Source: Cyanoderma ruficeps (taxonomy: Eukaryota; Chordata; Aves; Passeriformes; Timaliidae). Taken from it: a DNA stretch of 64,000 nt. Below are positions 12,930-26,000 of this stretch, piece after piece. A program made the position numbers and the translations under genes. The notes beneath the pieces were generated by a model. It was not told where the DNA came from, ran no database searches, and saw nothing but the letters and a program-made list of their open reading frames with translations. Within the stretch, counting starts at the first letter, position 1. Each line of letters starts with the position of its first letter. Location: contig VZDJ01006585.1 of the NCBI GenBank assembly GCA_008694505.1, positions 12,247,863 through 12,311,862 of the forward strand, read 5' to 3'.

Positions 12930-13157
12930 CAATTTTCACCAGGTACTTCAAGCATTGCATCCTATACATTACTGTTTGAAATATCTGCAGATCCTTTTTT
13001 TAATTTTTTTCCCCTGAAACTAGCTAGAATCTTACACTGCTGAAAAAGAAATTACTTTTGGATGAGATGAATCTTGTTTATATATCATCTATATACATGT
13101 TTCCTCTTCGGTAGTGTCCTGGAAGGTCAAGTGTGGCTGAATGTTTCTTCTGTCAGA
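12930..13157. repeat. Dispersed direct repeat, copy A
   Basis: This 228-bp segment recurs at 17148-17371 in the same orientation. The two copies differ by only about seven substitutions plus a change in the internal T-rich tract (12993-13010 here). Both copies begin at CAATTTTCACC and end at TTCTTCTGTCAGA, with unrelated sequence on each side. No target-site duplication or terminal inverted repeat is visible around either copy. It may be an unrecognised interspersed repeat family or a local duplication. Confidence 0.9.
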
Positions 13158-13595
13158 TTTCCCAGTTGGTCAGTGTTTTGAGGGGGATCTGCTTGGAAAC
13201 GTGAATTGGTGAGCTTCAGAAATATGAAAAGGCTTTTTGTAAATTTACAACTGTACTTTCCAAAACCATGGTTTTCATAAACTAAGTAAGAATATGTAAG
13301 CACTAGAAGAAAAGAGCATTTTAAGAGCAGAATGAGACAGAACAAAAAATAGGGGATTTTAAGTCCTTTCCTTCAGATTTTCTCTTGGTACAAGATTTGC
13401 TTTTGTTTTTTCGGGCCTTGAATAATCCACCCAGTGATCTCTGACTCTCCAAGGAATGGATTGTCTGCCATTATGTCTGGATTCCTTGTTCCTTGCCCTC
13501 TCCCCGCCCATAAACTTTTTCTTCCATGGAGATGTTCTTTTTCATTCCAGATAGTCTAATGTGTTAGCCATGAAAACACCAAGAGATATTAATGT

Positions 13596-13640
13596 TAAAA
13601 AAAACAAAAACAAACCCAACCAATAAACCAAGCAATCAAA
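13596..13640. repeat. A-rich low-complexity tract
   Basis: A run of eight A, then CAAAAACAAACCCAACC and related units. It has the same composition as the tracts at 2211-2296 and 53799-53967. Confidence 0.65.
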
Positions 13641-14957
13641 TTATGAACTAGGCATGAATACAGATATAACCTGTGAGCATCGCAACTCTCCATAACTTGT
13701 CTTCCCATTGTTTTTCTGAGTTCAGGAAATATTACTGGTAAGAAGAACAAAACCAAAAGAAATGTTTGGCATGCCCTGAAAAATACATAATATCACAAAC
13801 TTTAAGGAAGATACAAAATACTCAACAGCATAATATCTGTGTTTGAAGACCCATCTGCACGGCAAAACATTACCCTAAAGAAAGCATACAAGATGGTTCT
13901 AAACAAGCTGGACTTAGAACTGGAAGAAATATGACTCTCTTAACATAGCAGCCTGGTTGAGCTGTGGGATATGTTTCCTCCTAAGCAGATCTGTGTGGTA
14001 CCAGTGGATTCATACAAGGCCTAGCATGGCCAAGCTACTTTTTGATCTCCATTTCTACAGCTACATGAAACCACTGAGACAAACCTGTTCAACAGGCAGC
14101 AGCTGAATATGCTAACAAAGCATCTTACTGTTCCACACAGATGTATTGCTGATGCATGTACCCCAGCTCTTTAGGAATAGATAATTTGCAGAGAATTTGG
14201 AACCCATTAAACCACAGTTTGTTTTCACCAAACTTCTGTTAGATATAAACAAAAGATTAAGGTTTACTTAATGGTAAAAGTAGCCTTAACATCAAATAAT
14301 CCAACCAATTAAATGCTTTTTGTTTTATTCTTTGTTATATCTGCATTTTATGTTATAAACTACAATTCAGAGTTTTACTCATTATCTGAGGAAGTACTTG
14401 GACCATTTCATGCAATTTTGTGTTTGAAGTGCATTTGAAATTGTTATAAACTGCTAAAAGTTGAAGAAGCAGACTGTTTTATTATAGCACAAGACTATGG
14501 CATGGTATAACAATAATTGGAAAGCACTTTTGTTAACAGACTCTCTCCAACATTATATATAAACAACAGTGACAAATAGCACTTATCTTATTAATGCTTC
14601 ACTACCAATCCATCAGCTCTAAGTAAGTCTCAGATGACCTGAAATTCTGAAGATTTCAGCCTTAGTTTGCCTGCTTCAACAATTTTATTATGTTAGCTTT
14701 CTTTCTACATGCATAATGCACAGATAAACTGATCCATTGGAGCACTGCCTTGTCTTCAATATTCAGTAGATTAAGTGAAGTCCCAACCTGAGTAAAATGG
14801 AAAAAGAAGTAGCAATGTTAAATACATTTGCAACATGGAGAAAGTAGTAGTATACATCACAATGGAGAATAGAATGTAATTTTGGTATTTGATAATTTCT
14901 TCAAATTTAAATTGTAACCCTGAATCTTATACAAAAGGCTTATGTTTTTACCAATTT

Positions 14958-14980
14958 GAAAGTAAATTAAATTTACTTTC
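14958..14980. repeat. Perfect 23-bp palindrome
   Basis: GAAAGTAAATT and AATTTACTTTC are exact reverse complements around a single central A. With an 11-bp arm and no loop it could extrude as a cruciform, but it is AT-rich and may be chance. Confidence 0.85.
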
Positions 14981-16346
14981 TAAGTAAGTTGATGCAAGGA
15001 GAAAGAGGATAGATATGCAATTTTTCAGGGATCCAACTTAACGTCAATGTCATCAACTGAACAAAATCAGTAATCACTGCATAGTTACTTACAGGGAAAT
15101 GTTATCTCAAACTTCACCATGTGTGACTAATCAACAAATCCCTATAAAAGAAAATGACTCGGTAGAAACCAGCACAGGCAGTGTGTTCACAAGGCTTAGG
15201 AACAAACATGAGGAGTAACCACAGCTGCTACAAAGAAAGTTAAACTTGTTAAAAAAATGAACCCAAGGGTGAATTTTGTTTTGTAGAACAGGCTAAGTGT
15301 TTGACTGTTTTTTAAAATGACCTTTCCTTAGTTAATCAAGAAGTTTAAATGGCTTCCTAAAATGTCCAGATCAGCATGGAGGAGGCATATAATGGCTTCA
15401 ACCCAACTTGGAATATAAAGTCTGAGAAACTAGCACAATAAACTTTGAAGACAGCAGTGGGTTTGAGCTCTATTTGTACATTACTTACAAGTGACTGTGG
15501 ACACCCAGTGTTATGATGGTGAGCGTACAGAGATTTCACTCTAAATATATGCTTACCTCTTTCTATTGTTTATTAGGGAAATTTAACCAAATGTCTTTAA
15601 ATAAATCCCAACATTAGACAAAGGCATCTACTGCTATCTGAGATGCTCTCCAGATTAAAAAAAAAAAAGTGCAAATATCCCCCCACAATACACATCTCTA
15701 CATCTCTTACCAACTATTTTCATTCATTTTCCCAGTGTCTGGAAGATTTAAGCATGGGTTTTTGTACATGTCATATTATGACAATATTTTGAGTTACCTG
15801 ATTTGAAAAGTTACAGGTTTACAGGGAAAAAGTAGCAATGCACAATCAATTTTTTTTAAATTATATTTAGTAGCTTCAGTTTTGCAATGTCACGCTAAAT
15901 CAATTAGATTTGCCAGCTTGGATCCACATTCATTTTGCATTGTTTACAGTGAAAAAAGCTAATATTGTAGCTCTAAAGGAACACTTCTTAATGTTTACAA
16001 CATTAAAGGCAAAACCAGGAATTGAAAATCTCAATACAAGAAAATTTATTAGTTTTGTCATTAGAATTTTGAACGGGAATGTCAAGTTATTGCCATCAAA
16101 ACAATATGCAAGATGGTTGAAAGCTTTTTAAAAAATCCCTTAAAAATTCTCAATTCTTTCTTGTTTAAGGAAAAAATCCAAACAAATAAAAATTAAAGAT
16201 CACCTCTATGAATATTTATAATTACAAACTATATAAAGAGAAATTATAAAAGAAAACGCTGCATTGCAGTTTATATATGGCTGCTTACAATGTATATTTT
16301 GAGACAGAAAATGAAAGATGCAACTGCAGAAAGTTGTTGTACCTCC

Positions 16347-16392
16347 AGTAGCAGTACTGTGAAATCAACAGTAGCAAGACTGTGAAATCAAT
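16347..16392. repeat. 23-bp tandem duplication
   Basis: AGTAGCAGTACTGTGAAATC (16347-16366) is repeated as AGTAGCAAGACTGTGAAATC from 16370, at an exact 23-bp spacing and with two substitutions. Confidence 0.85.
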
Positions 16393-17147
16393 TTCTCTTA
16401 TTTTCATGCATAGGTATTTATACAGAAATTTCTTTACACCTCCTCTATGGTATAATTCTATGGTTTGTATGTGTGGAGGAGTCTGTGAGAACATTTTGCG
16501 TATGAGATGTCAAAAAATAAAGAAGTACATGTGTAAAGTAATATACTAGCTAGTACAGCTGAGAATTGAGAGTGAGCCATAGTTGTTAACCTCTTTTCCT
16601 CTCTGGGACTGAAGTTAATTGTGTCCCATATGTTTTTACAATGATAGGTTTCCTAGGGAAAAACATTTCTTATTTTTCTTAGTATGTATAATATGAGGTA
16701 TCCTGCAGTTCCATAGGAATAAGGAAAATGGCAAGATCATGAGGTAATAGTCTGTCTCAATAGATTGATTTGTTTGACATTTTAAGCCCTCTCATATTTT
16801 AAACAAAATAGCTGTTCTTTCAAGAGCACCAGTGCCTCAGAGGTTATTATCCTTTCCCTTGGAGCAATCAGAGTCTGGTGCTTCAGGTGAAGACAAAGTA
16901 TATTTTAGAGAAAAGCAATGCAGAAAGGTAAATACTTTAGTCTGCTGGCTAGTTATTCTGTATGCTGTGAGAAGAAAGAGTTTAGATATAGTCTTTAAAA
17001 TGGGAACAAAAAAAAATTAAGATAAATTTAAATGCTTTGAAAAGTAACATCTCATCTCATGGTCCAAAGTTCTATCTACTAGTTTCACATCATACAAAAC
17101 TGCATTTCTTTTTACTAGTTTTCAATTTGATTTGTCTCAATACGGCT

Positions 17148-17371
17148 CAATTTTCACCAGGTACTTCAAGCATTGAATCCTATACATTACTGTCTGAAAT
17201 ATCTGCAGATCTTTTTTTTTTTTTCCCCTGAAACTAGCTAGACTCTTACACTGCTGAAAAAGAAATTACTTTTGGATAAGATGAATCTTGTTTATATACC
17301 ATCTATATACATGTTTCCTCTTCAGTAGTGTCCTGGAAGGTCAAGTGTGGCTGAATGTTTCTTCTGTCAGA
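17148..17371. repeat. Dispersed direct repeat, copy B
   Basis: Second copy of the segment at 12930-13157, 224 bp here because the internal T tract (17208-17224) is shorter and uninterrupted. Substitutions against copy A include GCATT/GAATC context near 17174-17176, TGTTT to TGTCT, TAGAATC to TAGACTC, GGATGAG to GGATAAG and CTTCGG to CTTCAG. A strong donor-like AAG|GTAAGT lies 54 bp beyond its end (17426). Copy A has no equivalent, so this belongs to the flank and not to the repeat. Confidence 0.9.
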
Positions 17372-18899
17372 ACACTAGTAGGTAGAATGATGGAAGATAT
17401 GATACTTCTGTTCATCTTTGATTAAGGTAAGTGGTATCCCTTTATTTTAATCCTGCTTTCTTTCCTGAAAAGTGATAATTGGACAAGTTTAATCACCTAG
17501 AATCCCTCAGAATTACACACAGTTTTGGGCTGAGGGAAACTAGTATTTTTAACCAGGACGGTAGCAGTGGCATCCCTGCTTATGCAGGAGTTGGTGTTTA
17601 CTGAGACATTTATTCATACATGAAGAGCTTAACAAAAGGAGAAATAGAGAGCACTTGATGCCAGGTTTTCTACAGGATTTCTGCCTCTGTGGTTTCATAG
17701 CTGGAAGCCTTCTATAACAGAAGTTGCAAGCGACATTTGAACTTAGTGCAGTGTACCTCCTACTAAATCTAGGCCTTTAGGAATATGACCTTTGTAATGT
17801 TCATCATACCTATGGCAATTCTTTTGTTTAGTAATAATTCCTTCTCTGTTTCCAAGTCTAAATTTGAGGTATTACGTTTCAGATCTCAGAAAGAGCAAAT
17901 TGCACTGTGTGTTTCACAAAGTAAAGGTTTCACATATTTTTCACACACATTTTTCACACATGATATGCAGAAAAATTCATATGATTTTAGTTTAAATTTT
18001 GGGATGTAAAATTTGGAATTATAGTCTAAGTTAGGACCTGCCCTTTCCTTTATTACAAATGAAAATAGTGACCAGCTTGAGAGAATGATTCATTCATGTC
18101 TCAGGTGAAATTGTCCTGTAGGGGTGATGTTTGTCAATCCTCAGTAATGACAGCAAGAGCTCAAGTTCCGAATTTAGATTATATGATTTGTTACTATGGG
18201 CTTCTAATATTGTGAGCTGAATCTGAGACTGTACATTAAATATGAACCCAGTAAAAGTTTATGGTTATAATTATTTTGGGAAGTTTAAAAGAGCATCTTG
18301 TTTCTCTATGAGAGATGATTTTTGATGTGCCTTGGTTCTTAAAATTCCACTAAGTCTTTTGTTCTGTCTTTAAAGGTATCAGCAGCAGACATCTAAGGAA
18401 AAAAATATAATACATGTAGGAAGTTGAGAATCATCTTTTCTCTCATACACTTTGATATATGTTTCTAATTTCTGTCAATCGATAGCTCAGAAATGTACTA
18501 ATTTGAGTTTGCTCTGGATCTTTATTCACTTGAAAAAAAGTATTTTTAAGTAATTTAACTATTATTGTTTTTGTTATTATTAGTAGTAATATTTAATGGT
18601 GGTCATATTTTTATGATAATATTTTCTTGTCACTTTGTCTGTGTCTTAGTACAATGTTTATGTTGTGTGTTTATGAAGTAAAACTTTTTTCAGTTGAATT
18701 GAAACTGTCTAAAGCTTTAGCAGATGTCTCCTACCTTTCTCTATGGGCATCTTGTATTAGAGAGATATTAGGCTGAAAAGAGATCAGCAGTTGTGTGCTT
18801 ATATGTGTTAAGAGCAGACAGATGCTTCTTTGAGAAATAAATGAACTAAAGAACTCTGTTATTTTTTAGCAATATTTGAGATCTTTTCTGAGTTCTACT
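17372..18899. other. Unassigned AT-rich region
   Basis: No gene and no recognisable repeat. The one notable short motif is a donor-like GTAAGT at 17426-17431, with stops in all frames upstream. Confidence 0.5.
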
Positions 18900-18974
18900 T
18901 TTGGCAGTGTTAGGTTAACAGTTGGACTCAATGTTCTTAGAGGTCTCTTCAAATCCTAATGATTCTATGATTAG
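18900..18974 (+). mobile_element. CR1 LINE 3' terminal fragment, plus strand
   Basis: GGCAGTGTTAGGTTAACAG, then TTGGACTCAATGTTCTTAGAGG and TCTCTTCAAATCCTAATGATTCTATGATT follow the 3' untranslated end of avian CR1. That end has a conserved block, then one or two copies of an ATTCTATG-type octamer. Only about 75 bp remain, which fits the strong 5' truncation normal for CR1 insertions. Insertion was on the plus strand. Confidence 0.85.
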
Positions 18975-19559
18975 TTTATTTCAATACAAATCACGTGTAT
19001 TTTCATACAGCTATTTCTGTTTTGGAACCCCAGAGAACTGTTATCAAATATTTCCAGTTTACTTCAACCGCCTATAATCCTCATATTTCAAAAGAACTGG
19101 AAAAAAAAATCTATAGTAAGGAATAATCTCAGCAGGAGTGTTAGAAATTTTCTATGAAAATTCTATTTGTTAAAAGGCCCAGGAAAAAAATAGTGTAGTG
19201 AAGAAATAATATACTTGAGATTCTGACCAGCCCTACCCTGAATATGACTTCACTTGTCATATGCTTGAGCAAGATTTGCAGTCACTAATTCTACTACACT
19301 GCAAATAATTAGAAGTTTTTCAAATTATTACTTCACACCCACCTGCAAATCTGCTGACCTATGAAATAAGATGTTCTGTTTTGCAAGCATTGTAACTTAG
19401 TTCTAGATTCTGCAAGGACATGCAAGGGAATGTTGTCACAAACTGTTTCAAGTCTTCATTCCAAAGTCCAAGCATACTTCCATTTGTCTGCAGTTTCAAC
19501 TTTTTTTAATCGGACATGAAATTTTAAATGTGAAGTTGTCCTGAGTATATTTCTTCTTA
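18975..19559. other. Unassigned spacer between CR1 end and LTR
   Basis: AT-rich, no open frame, no recognised element. The LTR boundary at its right side is uncertain. Confidence 0.5.
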
Positions 19560-20087
19560 GTGGCTGTTACAGTGCTGTGTTTTGGGTTCAGAATGAGAAT
19601 GGTGTTGGTAACACACTGATGTTTTGGTTTTAGCTAAGTGGTGTTTATCCTAAGGACTTTTTTTCTTGTCTGGTGCTCTGCCAGTGAGGAGGAATGCGAA
19701 AGAAACTGGGAGGGAGCACAGCTGGGACAGGTGACCTGAACTGACCAAAGGGATATTCCACACCACAGAACATCATGTCCAGTGTTTGAACTGGGGGGAG
19801 TTACTGGAAGGGGAACCAACCTGGGCTTGGGAATTGGCCGTTGGGTGGTGAGCAATTGCATTATGCACCCCTTGTTTTTTTCCCTTTTTCTTATCATTAT
19901 ATTATTCACCAATTTCCTTTTATTATTGTATTTTGCTTTATTTTCAATTATTAAACTCTTCTTATCTCAAAATGCAAGTTTTACATTGATTCTCCTCCCC
20001 ATTCCACAAGGGTGTGGTGGGAAGAAAGGAGAATATTGAGCAAGTGGCTGTGTGGTGTTTTATCTCAGCTGGACTTAAAACCATGAC
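19560..20087 (+). mobile_element. Solo LTR of an avian endogenous retrovirus, plus strand
   Basis: The block AGCTGGGACAGGTGACC to ACTGACCAAAGGGATATTCC (19720-19760) is nearly the same as 40339-40381 in another LTR of this window. It is followed, as in that LTR, by a degenerate TATA region before a G run (19781-19799). ATTAAACTC at 19950-19958 may act as the polyadenylation signal. The 3' part has the U5-like order TTATCTCAA, GATTCTCCTCCCC, GAGCAAGTGGCTGTGTGGTG and TTAAAACCATGACCA, ending at about 20087. No primer site or internal gene follows, so it is a solo LTR. The left end is placed only approximately. Confidence 0.75.
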
Positions 20088-23000
20088 CAGACCATCACAA
20101 ATGCTAAAATCACAAAAGAATTTCTTTTTCACTGTATAGCTTTCAAAGTTACACTCTGTGCCTGGTAGTAAAACTACAACTTTGTAAAACTACAACTTTT
20201 TTTACAAAGATTTTAGTATTTCAATCCATGTAATTTTTTTCAAAATTTGTTTAAAAACCCCCCAAGCCAGCAGAATAAAATTAAACTCTGAGCAACTGCA
20301 TCCACTTCTTAAATTTTTTCAAACCAACCCCTGATTAAGCATAGGTCATAATTCTCTGTTTACTCTAGTGAAAGTAAAGAATTTTTCCAAAAACAATAAA
20401 ACTGCTGAGCATGCATTAAAATCTTACCCTCTCAGATCTATGCAACATGGAATCTCTTGTGTAGTATTTTTTGTGATAGTTAGCAGAAAGAAATAAGTTT
20501 ATATTCTCTTTTTTTCTCTCAATAACTTAAAAGCTTAACCACAGCAATAAAAAATAAAAAAGAGCACAAAAACCTCCAGCACTGTTGAAGTCTATACTAA
20601 TATCAGAAAAGAAAAATACTTTATCAGAGATGAGAGCCGGGCAAACATCCAAGGACTAGAAACTTTTCGGAAACTAATACAATAATCTTTTCAGCATGTC
20701 AGCAATGAATCAGAAGGAATCTGGGAAAAGTGACAATGTCATATATATCATCAGTTTAAAATCTTTTACTGGTCATCTTTTTGTGCCTGGGGCATACACA
20801 TGTTGGAGATTATATGTCGCTGTGTATTTACACTCAGCAATATTCTGGGGATATAAAATGTGTCTGCAAACTGGGATGCATTTTCATCCCATGATTTAAA
20901 TTGATAAGGAAGTTTTCCTTCTAAATCTATTTAAAAGTCTCTTTAGAATGGATTTTCTTAGTTCATTTTTCAATAATAGTAATCTGTTTCCTAATCCACA
21001 GATGTTATCCAAAACTAATGTTTTAATTCCTTAATAATCTTTTTCAAATTGAGATATTGTAACATTTGCTATGTATTACCAAAGTACCCTGTGGTTATTT
21101 CTACCTAACACAGACTAATGAGGATCATGAAACAAAGCACTTTCCCAAAGATAAGACAATGTCCTATCTAGTGATGCTTCATCTGGCAGCAGCAAGGACT
21201 TCTAAGAGAGCCTGAACTTCTAAGAGGAAGGATGGTATTTCCAGATGCCACTGAGATCTGTGGAAGCTCTGGTATGAAGTGGCAGCCTGGGATTCTCTCT
21301 AACTTCCAGGGGAGCCCTGTAGGACCCAAACACAAGAAGATTTTTTGTTCTTATTCTCTTTAAAGATTTGTTTGATTGCCATAGGCTTGTAAGTGCTTCT
21401 AGTCCTGTTTTGATGAAGATGGCGTGACTTTCTCCAGTAGAAATGCATTTTCAATTTCACTTTGACAGTGAGAAAGTTTTCTTCCAGTTCTCCTGTAATG
21501 AGAACTAAGAAAAAATATAGTGGACAGTCTGAGACAAGACATGACTGAGCTTTTCTGAAAAGAGATGAGAAAGCACTGTTTTCACACCAATTCAAACAGC
21601 TAATTGAAAACATTCCTTGAAGATCAGGCAAACATAAACAATAAACTTGTGTTTATTTATTGGTAACTGAGTAGTTTATGACAGAAAATTACAATTAGGG
21701 AATAATTAGATGTAAATCAGAACTATACATAGCAGGTTCTCTTCATTTCATAGGCAGTCATGGCAGTATTTGTTAAAGAAAACCTAATTTTCTGGGATAT
21801 AAAAAAATTATAATTATTACGTAATTACATTATGGGGATAATAAAGAAAAACCTATTTTTTCTGGATCTTCACAGAGAAACTCATTGCATCAGGAATTGT
21901 GCTCCCAGAACAGCATGGTTTGTCACTCTTTGGTCATGATGGGGTTCTGTATTTGAAGAGAAACCTGCTACAAGGATCTTTGCAGTAACATCTGAAGCTG
22001 GATTAGAAAAGGTTCCTCAAAAAATGTTTTGCATAGTTCTTTCAAACCAGCTGGCCCTCGAACAAGCTTAATTCCTTGCTCTTAATGTGTCTTCAGAATT
22101 TGCAAAATATCTCTTAAATAAACTGCATGCACAAGACTGATCCATCTGACTATGTCTGCAGGATTAGTTTTTATTAAAGACTTACAGTCTACATGCAATT
22201 TAATTACTTCTATAGCAGAAATCACCTCTAGGAGTCTTTGGGACACACCATCCAGGGTGTTCAGCAGCATCAACATTTCAAAGCATATAAATTGGACTAG
22301 ACACAGCTGGACGTGCCTCAGGCTATTTTTAGACCTGCCCAAAATTCTTACCAGGAGTACTCCTCTGGTAATCAATCAATCACTTAATTCTAATGGTTCA
22401 GTTAATGGTCTCGTTTCAAGTCAGTCTGTTGTCCCAATCCAATCCATCATCTCATTTCTACAGATGACTACCAAGAGATTTTCTGGACCACCCAAGAATT
22501 AATGACTCTGGAATGATCGCTGCGGAGATAAGCACAACACCAGCACCTAACAGGACAGGCCCAACTTTACCACAGAACATACTTGATTACATACTTGTAA
22601 TTTGAGTCTAATTCTTACCTCTGGTGGACCTTCTTTTACACATAATGTTCTTTTTTACTGTACTCTTAGAAGTTTACTGAATAGTGTGCTGCCTGTTACT
22701 GACAGTCTTTTTGGGATTTGGTCCTGGTGCCTGTCAATACTGCTGTTCCTGCCCCTCAGATACATTCCTCCTCCTATCCTGCTTCAAGCTCATCAGCACA
22801 TGTGGAGCTACAGCTGCAGACCCCCAAATGTGGTGGGAATTACTTGCAGGACTCAGCCAGTTGATTAGTACTCTGCAATTCCCATCTCTTTCCATGACAG
22901 AAGTTCCAATTCCTAGCACTGATGACAGATGAGAGCAGAGAGGACGAACAAGAAGAAATTTACCCCTGAGATTAGTGCTAGGAATCATACAAAACCTGTA

Positions 23001-26000
23001 CTGGCTTTCAGTGAAGCAGAAGATGGCAAGGACAGGAACAAATAACAGACAAGAAAAGGGATATTTCCATAAAACCTAGGAGATTTCAGAAGAATTTTTT
23101 TGTTAGTCCTAAAAGAAATATTTGACTCAGAATTAATTTGTGAAGTGCTATTTAGATGAAAATTACTTCTAATCAAGCCTTGGGAAAAGTCAATACATTT
23201 CTGAAAGACCACATAAGAGATAAGGGTCTTTGAATACATTATTTATAATTGTTTTACACTTCAGAATATATTGCAAGGTTGAAGTATTGATTAATTATGG
23301 ATGTGGATAAAATTTCATTATCCACAGTTGGGATACTTTTGTGTCCTAATAATAATATTTTTTCAAAACTGACATTATCTAATAAACCCCTATAATTTAA
23401 GTTTGTGACATGCAGTGTAATATTTGTTGCTTAAGAAAGGACTGGGCGCATCATGCATTCTGTAAGGTGATTGTATATATGTTTTACCTTTAAGCAAATT
23501 TGATAAATTTCTCTGTGTATAGGCACACAGATTTTTTTTAATGCAAAATTAATGCAGACTGTTACTTAGGGAAACAAGAGATAAAAAAGATATTTATTCC
23601 TCTTTTTATTTTTTTTAAATTATTGCATTAGAAACAAATTAATTGTTTGCCATGTGACACTGAGAGTCCAAAATATGTCTATGTCAGCTCTGCTTGGCTT
23701 TCAGTTGCAGCTAACCCAGCAAGTTGCAAGTGCAGCTATAAGTCTGAAAAAAGTTATTTCTCTCTGTACAAGTGCTTTAGAGAAGGGCCCAATTAATTCA
23801 GACACACTGAGCTCAATCTAATATTCAGTCCTGAAGCTGTATGAAGTCTGACTATGGTTGTTTGCATTTGGCCTACTATACAGACCCGCTTAGATAAAGA
23901 AGTTACAAGTGAGAGTGCTCCAGTCAAAATTTAAATGTAATGCAAATTTGTCTCTGTTCTGTTGGTATCAGACTACATGAGTATGACTCCAGGGAAGCTA
24001 AAGGAGAATTACTGCTGATGCACATGGCTGAGGCATGTGTGTGGGTTCAGGATTGTAATACCTAAGTGTACCTAAGGTATTACACACACTTCAATGACAA
24101 AATAGAATACTTGTCCTTACTCTCGTTAATGTAGGTCAATACTTTCTATGTACTGTTTTACAATTTCATTTCCAGTTTCAAGTGCCTGTAGTACTGAGAC
24201 TTAAACAGATATTCTGGAAGGCATGAATTTTTTTTTCTAATAGTAAAACTGCTTTCCTTTGCAATCTCCCCCAATTTCAGTCCAATATATTTTATCTCAA
24301 AATTTTTTGTATCTTATTCAGATATGTGCCTGCCAAAGGATCAAATACATTCTCTTTTCTTAGTGTTACAATAGGAATGGATTGGGTATTTTTTTTCATA
24401 GCACAAAATCTTTGTCTAGATAGAACTTCTTTGATTCATGGGATCTTGTGTAAACAGTTTGCTAATGTATTCAGTGCTTAAATAGTACTAACATTATGCA
24501 AAATAAAGAGTAGGAAATTGGTCTACAGACTTTCTTCATTCCCCATTGGTATAGAGACTACAGAGGAGATCATCGAGCACTCTCCATCTCATCTCATGGT
24601 TCTTAATTTTGCGATGCACACAAGGATTTAAGAAGGTACATTGGGACATCAACTTTATGGATTTGTTTACACTGGCTTGTGTTTTGGTAAGGCAGCTGTC
24701 TTGCTCAAAATGATTAGATGGTGAAATGAAATGCTCATGTTCTTAGCTTCACAATATTTAGTTGTTGTTTGTTGTTGTTGTTCTCGTGTTCTACTATATA
24801 CTTTTTCTATGTATTTTTATGAGAAGGAGTTTGTAGGACATTTCCCTTTCCTAGTTTGTTGCACAAAAAGATGAATCATATCTGCCTGAAGTGAGTGCTT
24901 CTTTGAGATAAAGGTCACAATTTGCTCTATAGAGAGGGAACTCTTTTTCCTTGAAATTCAGTTTCTTAAACTTGGTGACCATGAAAGAGTGATTTATACT
25001 GCTATGGTAGAGTGGTTTAATGCTGCACTTGGATTTGAACATAAAAAAAGAAACGCGTTTGCAGTATGCAGCAGAACTAATTTTAAAAAAATATATAAAA
25101 AGGCTGAAAACCTTGAAGTTGAGATAGAAATAGTTAGTTCTGAAAAAGCCTATGGTTTTAGCAAAAGAAATTCATCTGCAGCTCAGTGAAATACAATGCA
25201 GTGAAGCCTGCTTTAAGTGACATCAGTCTAAGCAGTCTGTCAGACTAAACAAGGACCAAACATTTTGTTAAATAAGACTGGTTTCTAAATTACTAATCTT
25301 CATGCAGCAGCCATTCAGTTGTAATTTCAATGGCATTGGAAATGGGCTTTTCTTCTTACAAAATAGAAATGAGAATTTTCTAAGTAAAAAAAGCATGTTA
25401 TATACACAGAGAATAATTTCAAGCATTTCACAGTGCTTTACCCTTAGGACGATTTCTGTTTGTGTCTTACAGGAGGTGCTTCAGAATTCAGACATAGGAG
25501 TGTGTATCTATAATATCCTTTATGAATTAGAGATTTTAAAAACAGGTATATTGCAGTGAAGTACTAAACTTCTGTAGCAAAATTTGTCTCATGTTGAACT
25601 TGTCAGTAAAAAACCCAACAAAACAACTAACTGAAGCCCATGTGAAACTTGAGCTCAGTCTAAAGATGCAGATAACTTCCTGGGAGGGGAAAAATTCTGA
25701 TCAGGATTAGATACCAAGGAAAATTTCTTGTATTGTGTACAGAATATACACCATAAAGACAGCCTAGTAAAGTATCAGAAACCTAAGTATAAAATTAAGG
25801 ATCAAAATGGTCTCATTTGTTGACTAGCAGTTGACACAATAAAACCTACCCTAGATAACTAAAATACTTGAAACATCCAGTTTTGCTAAGTCATTGCTAC
25901 TTTGGATGAGACATATTTTTCTGTTCAATATGGGACATATTTGAATATGACCCACTTAAAAATCTGACTCAAACATTATGCTAGTGATATTCAGAGAAAG

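Larger units (their letters stand above)
13158..17147. other. Unassigned AT-rich region between the two repeat copies
   Basis: No gene is visible. It holds an A-rich tract (13596-13640), a 23-bp palindrome (14958-14980) and a 23-bp tandem duplication (16347-16392). The region is not itself duplicated anywhere else in the window that I can see. Confidence 0.55.
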
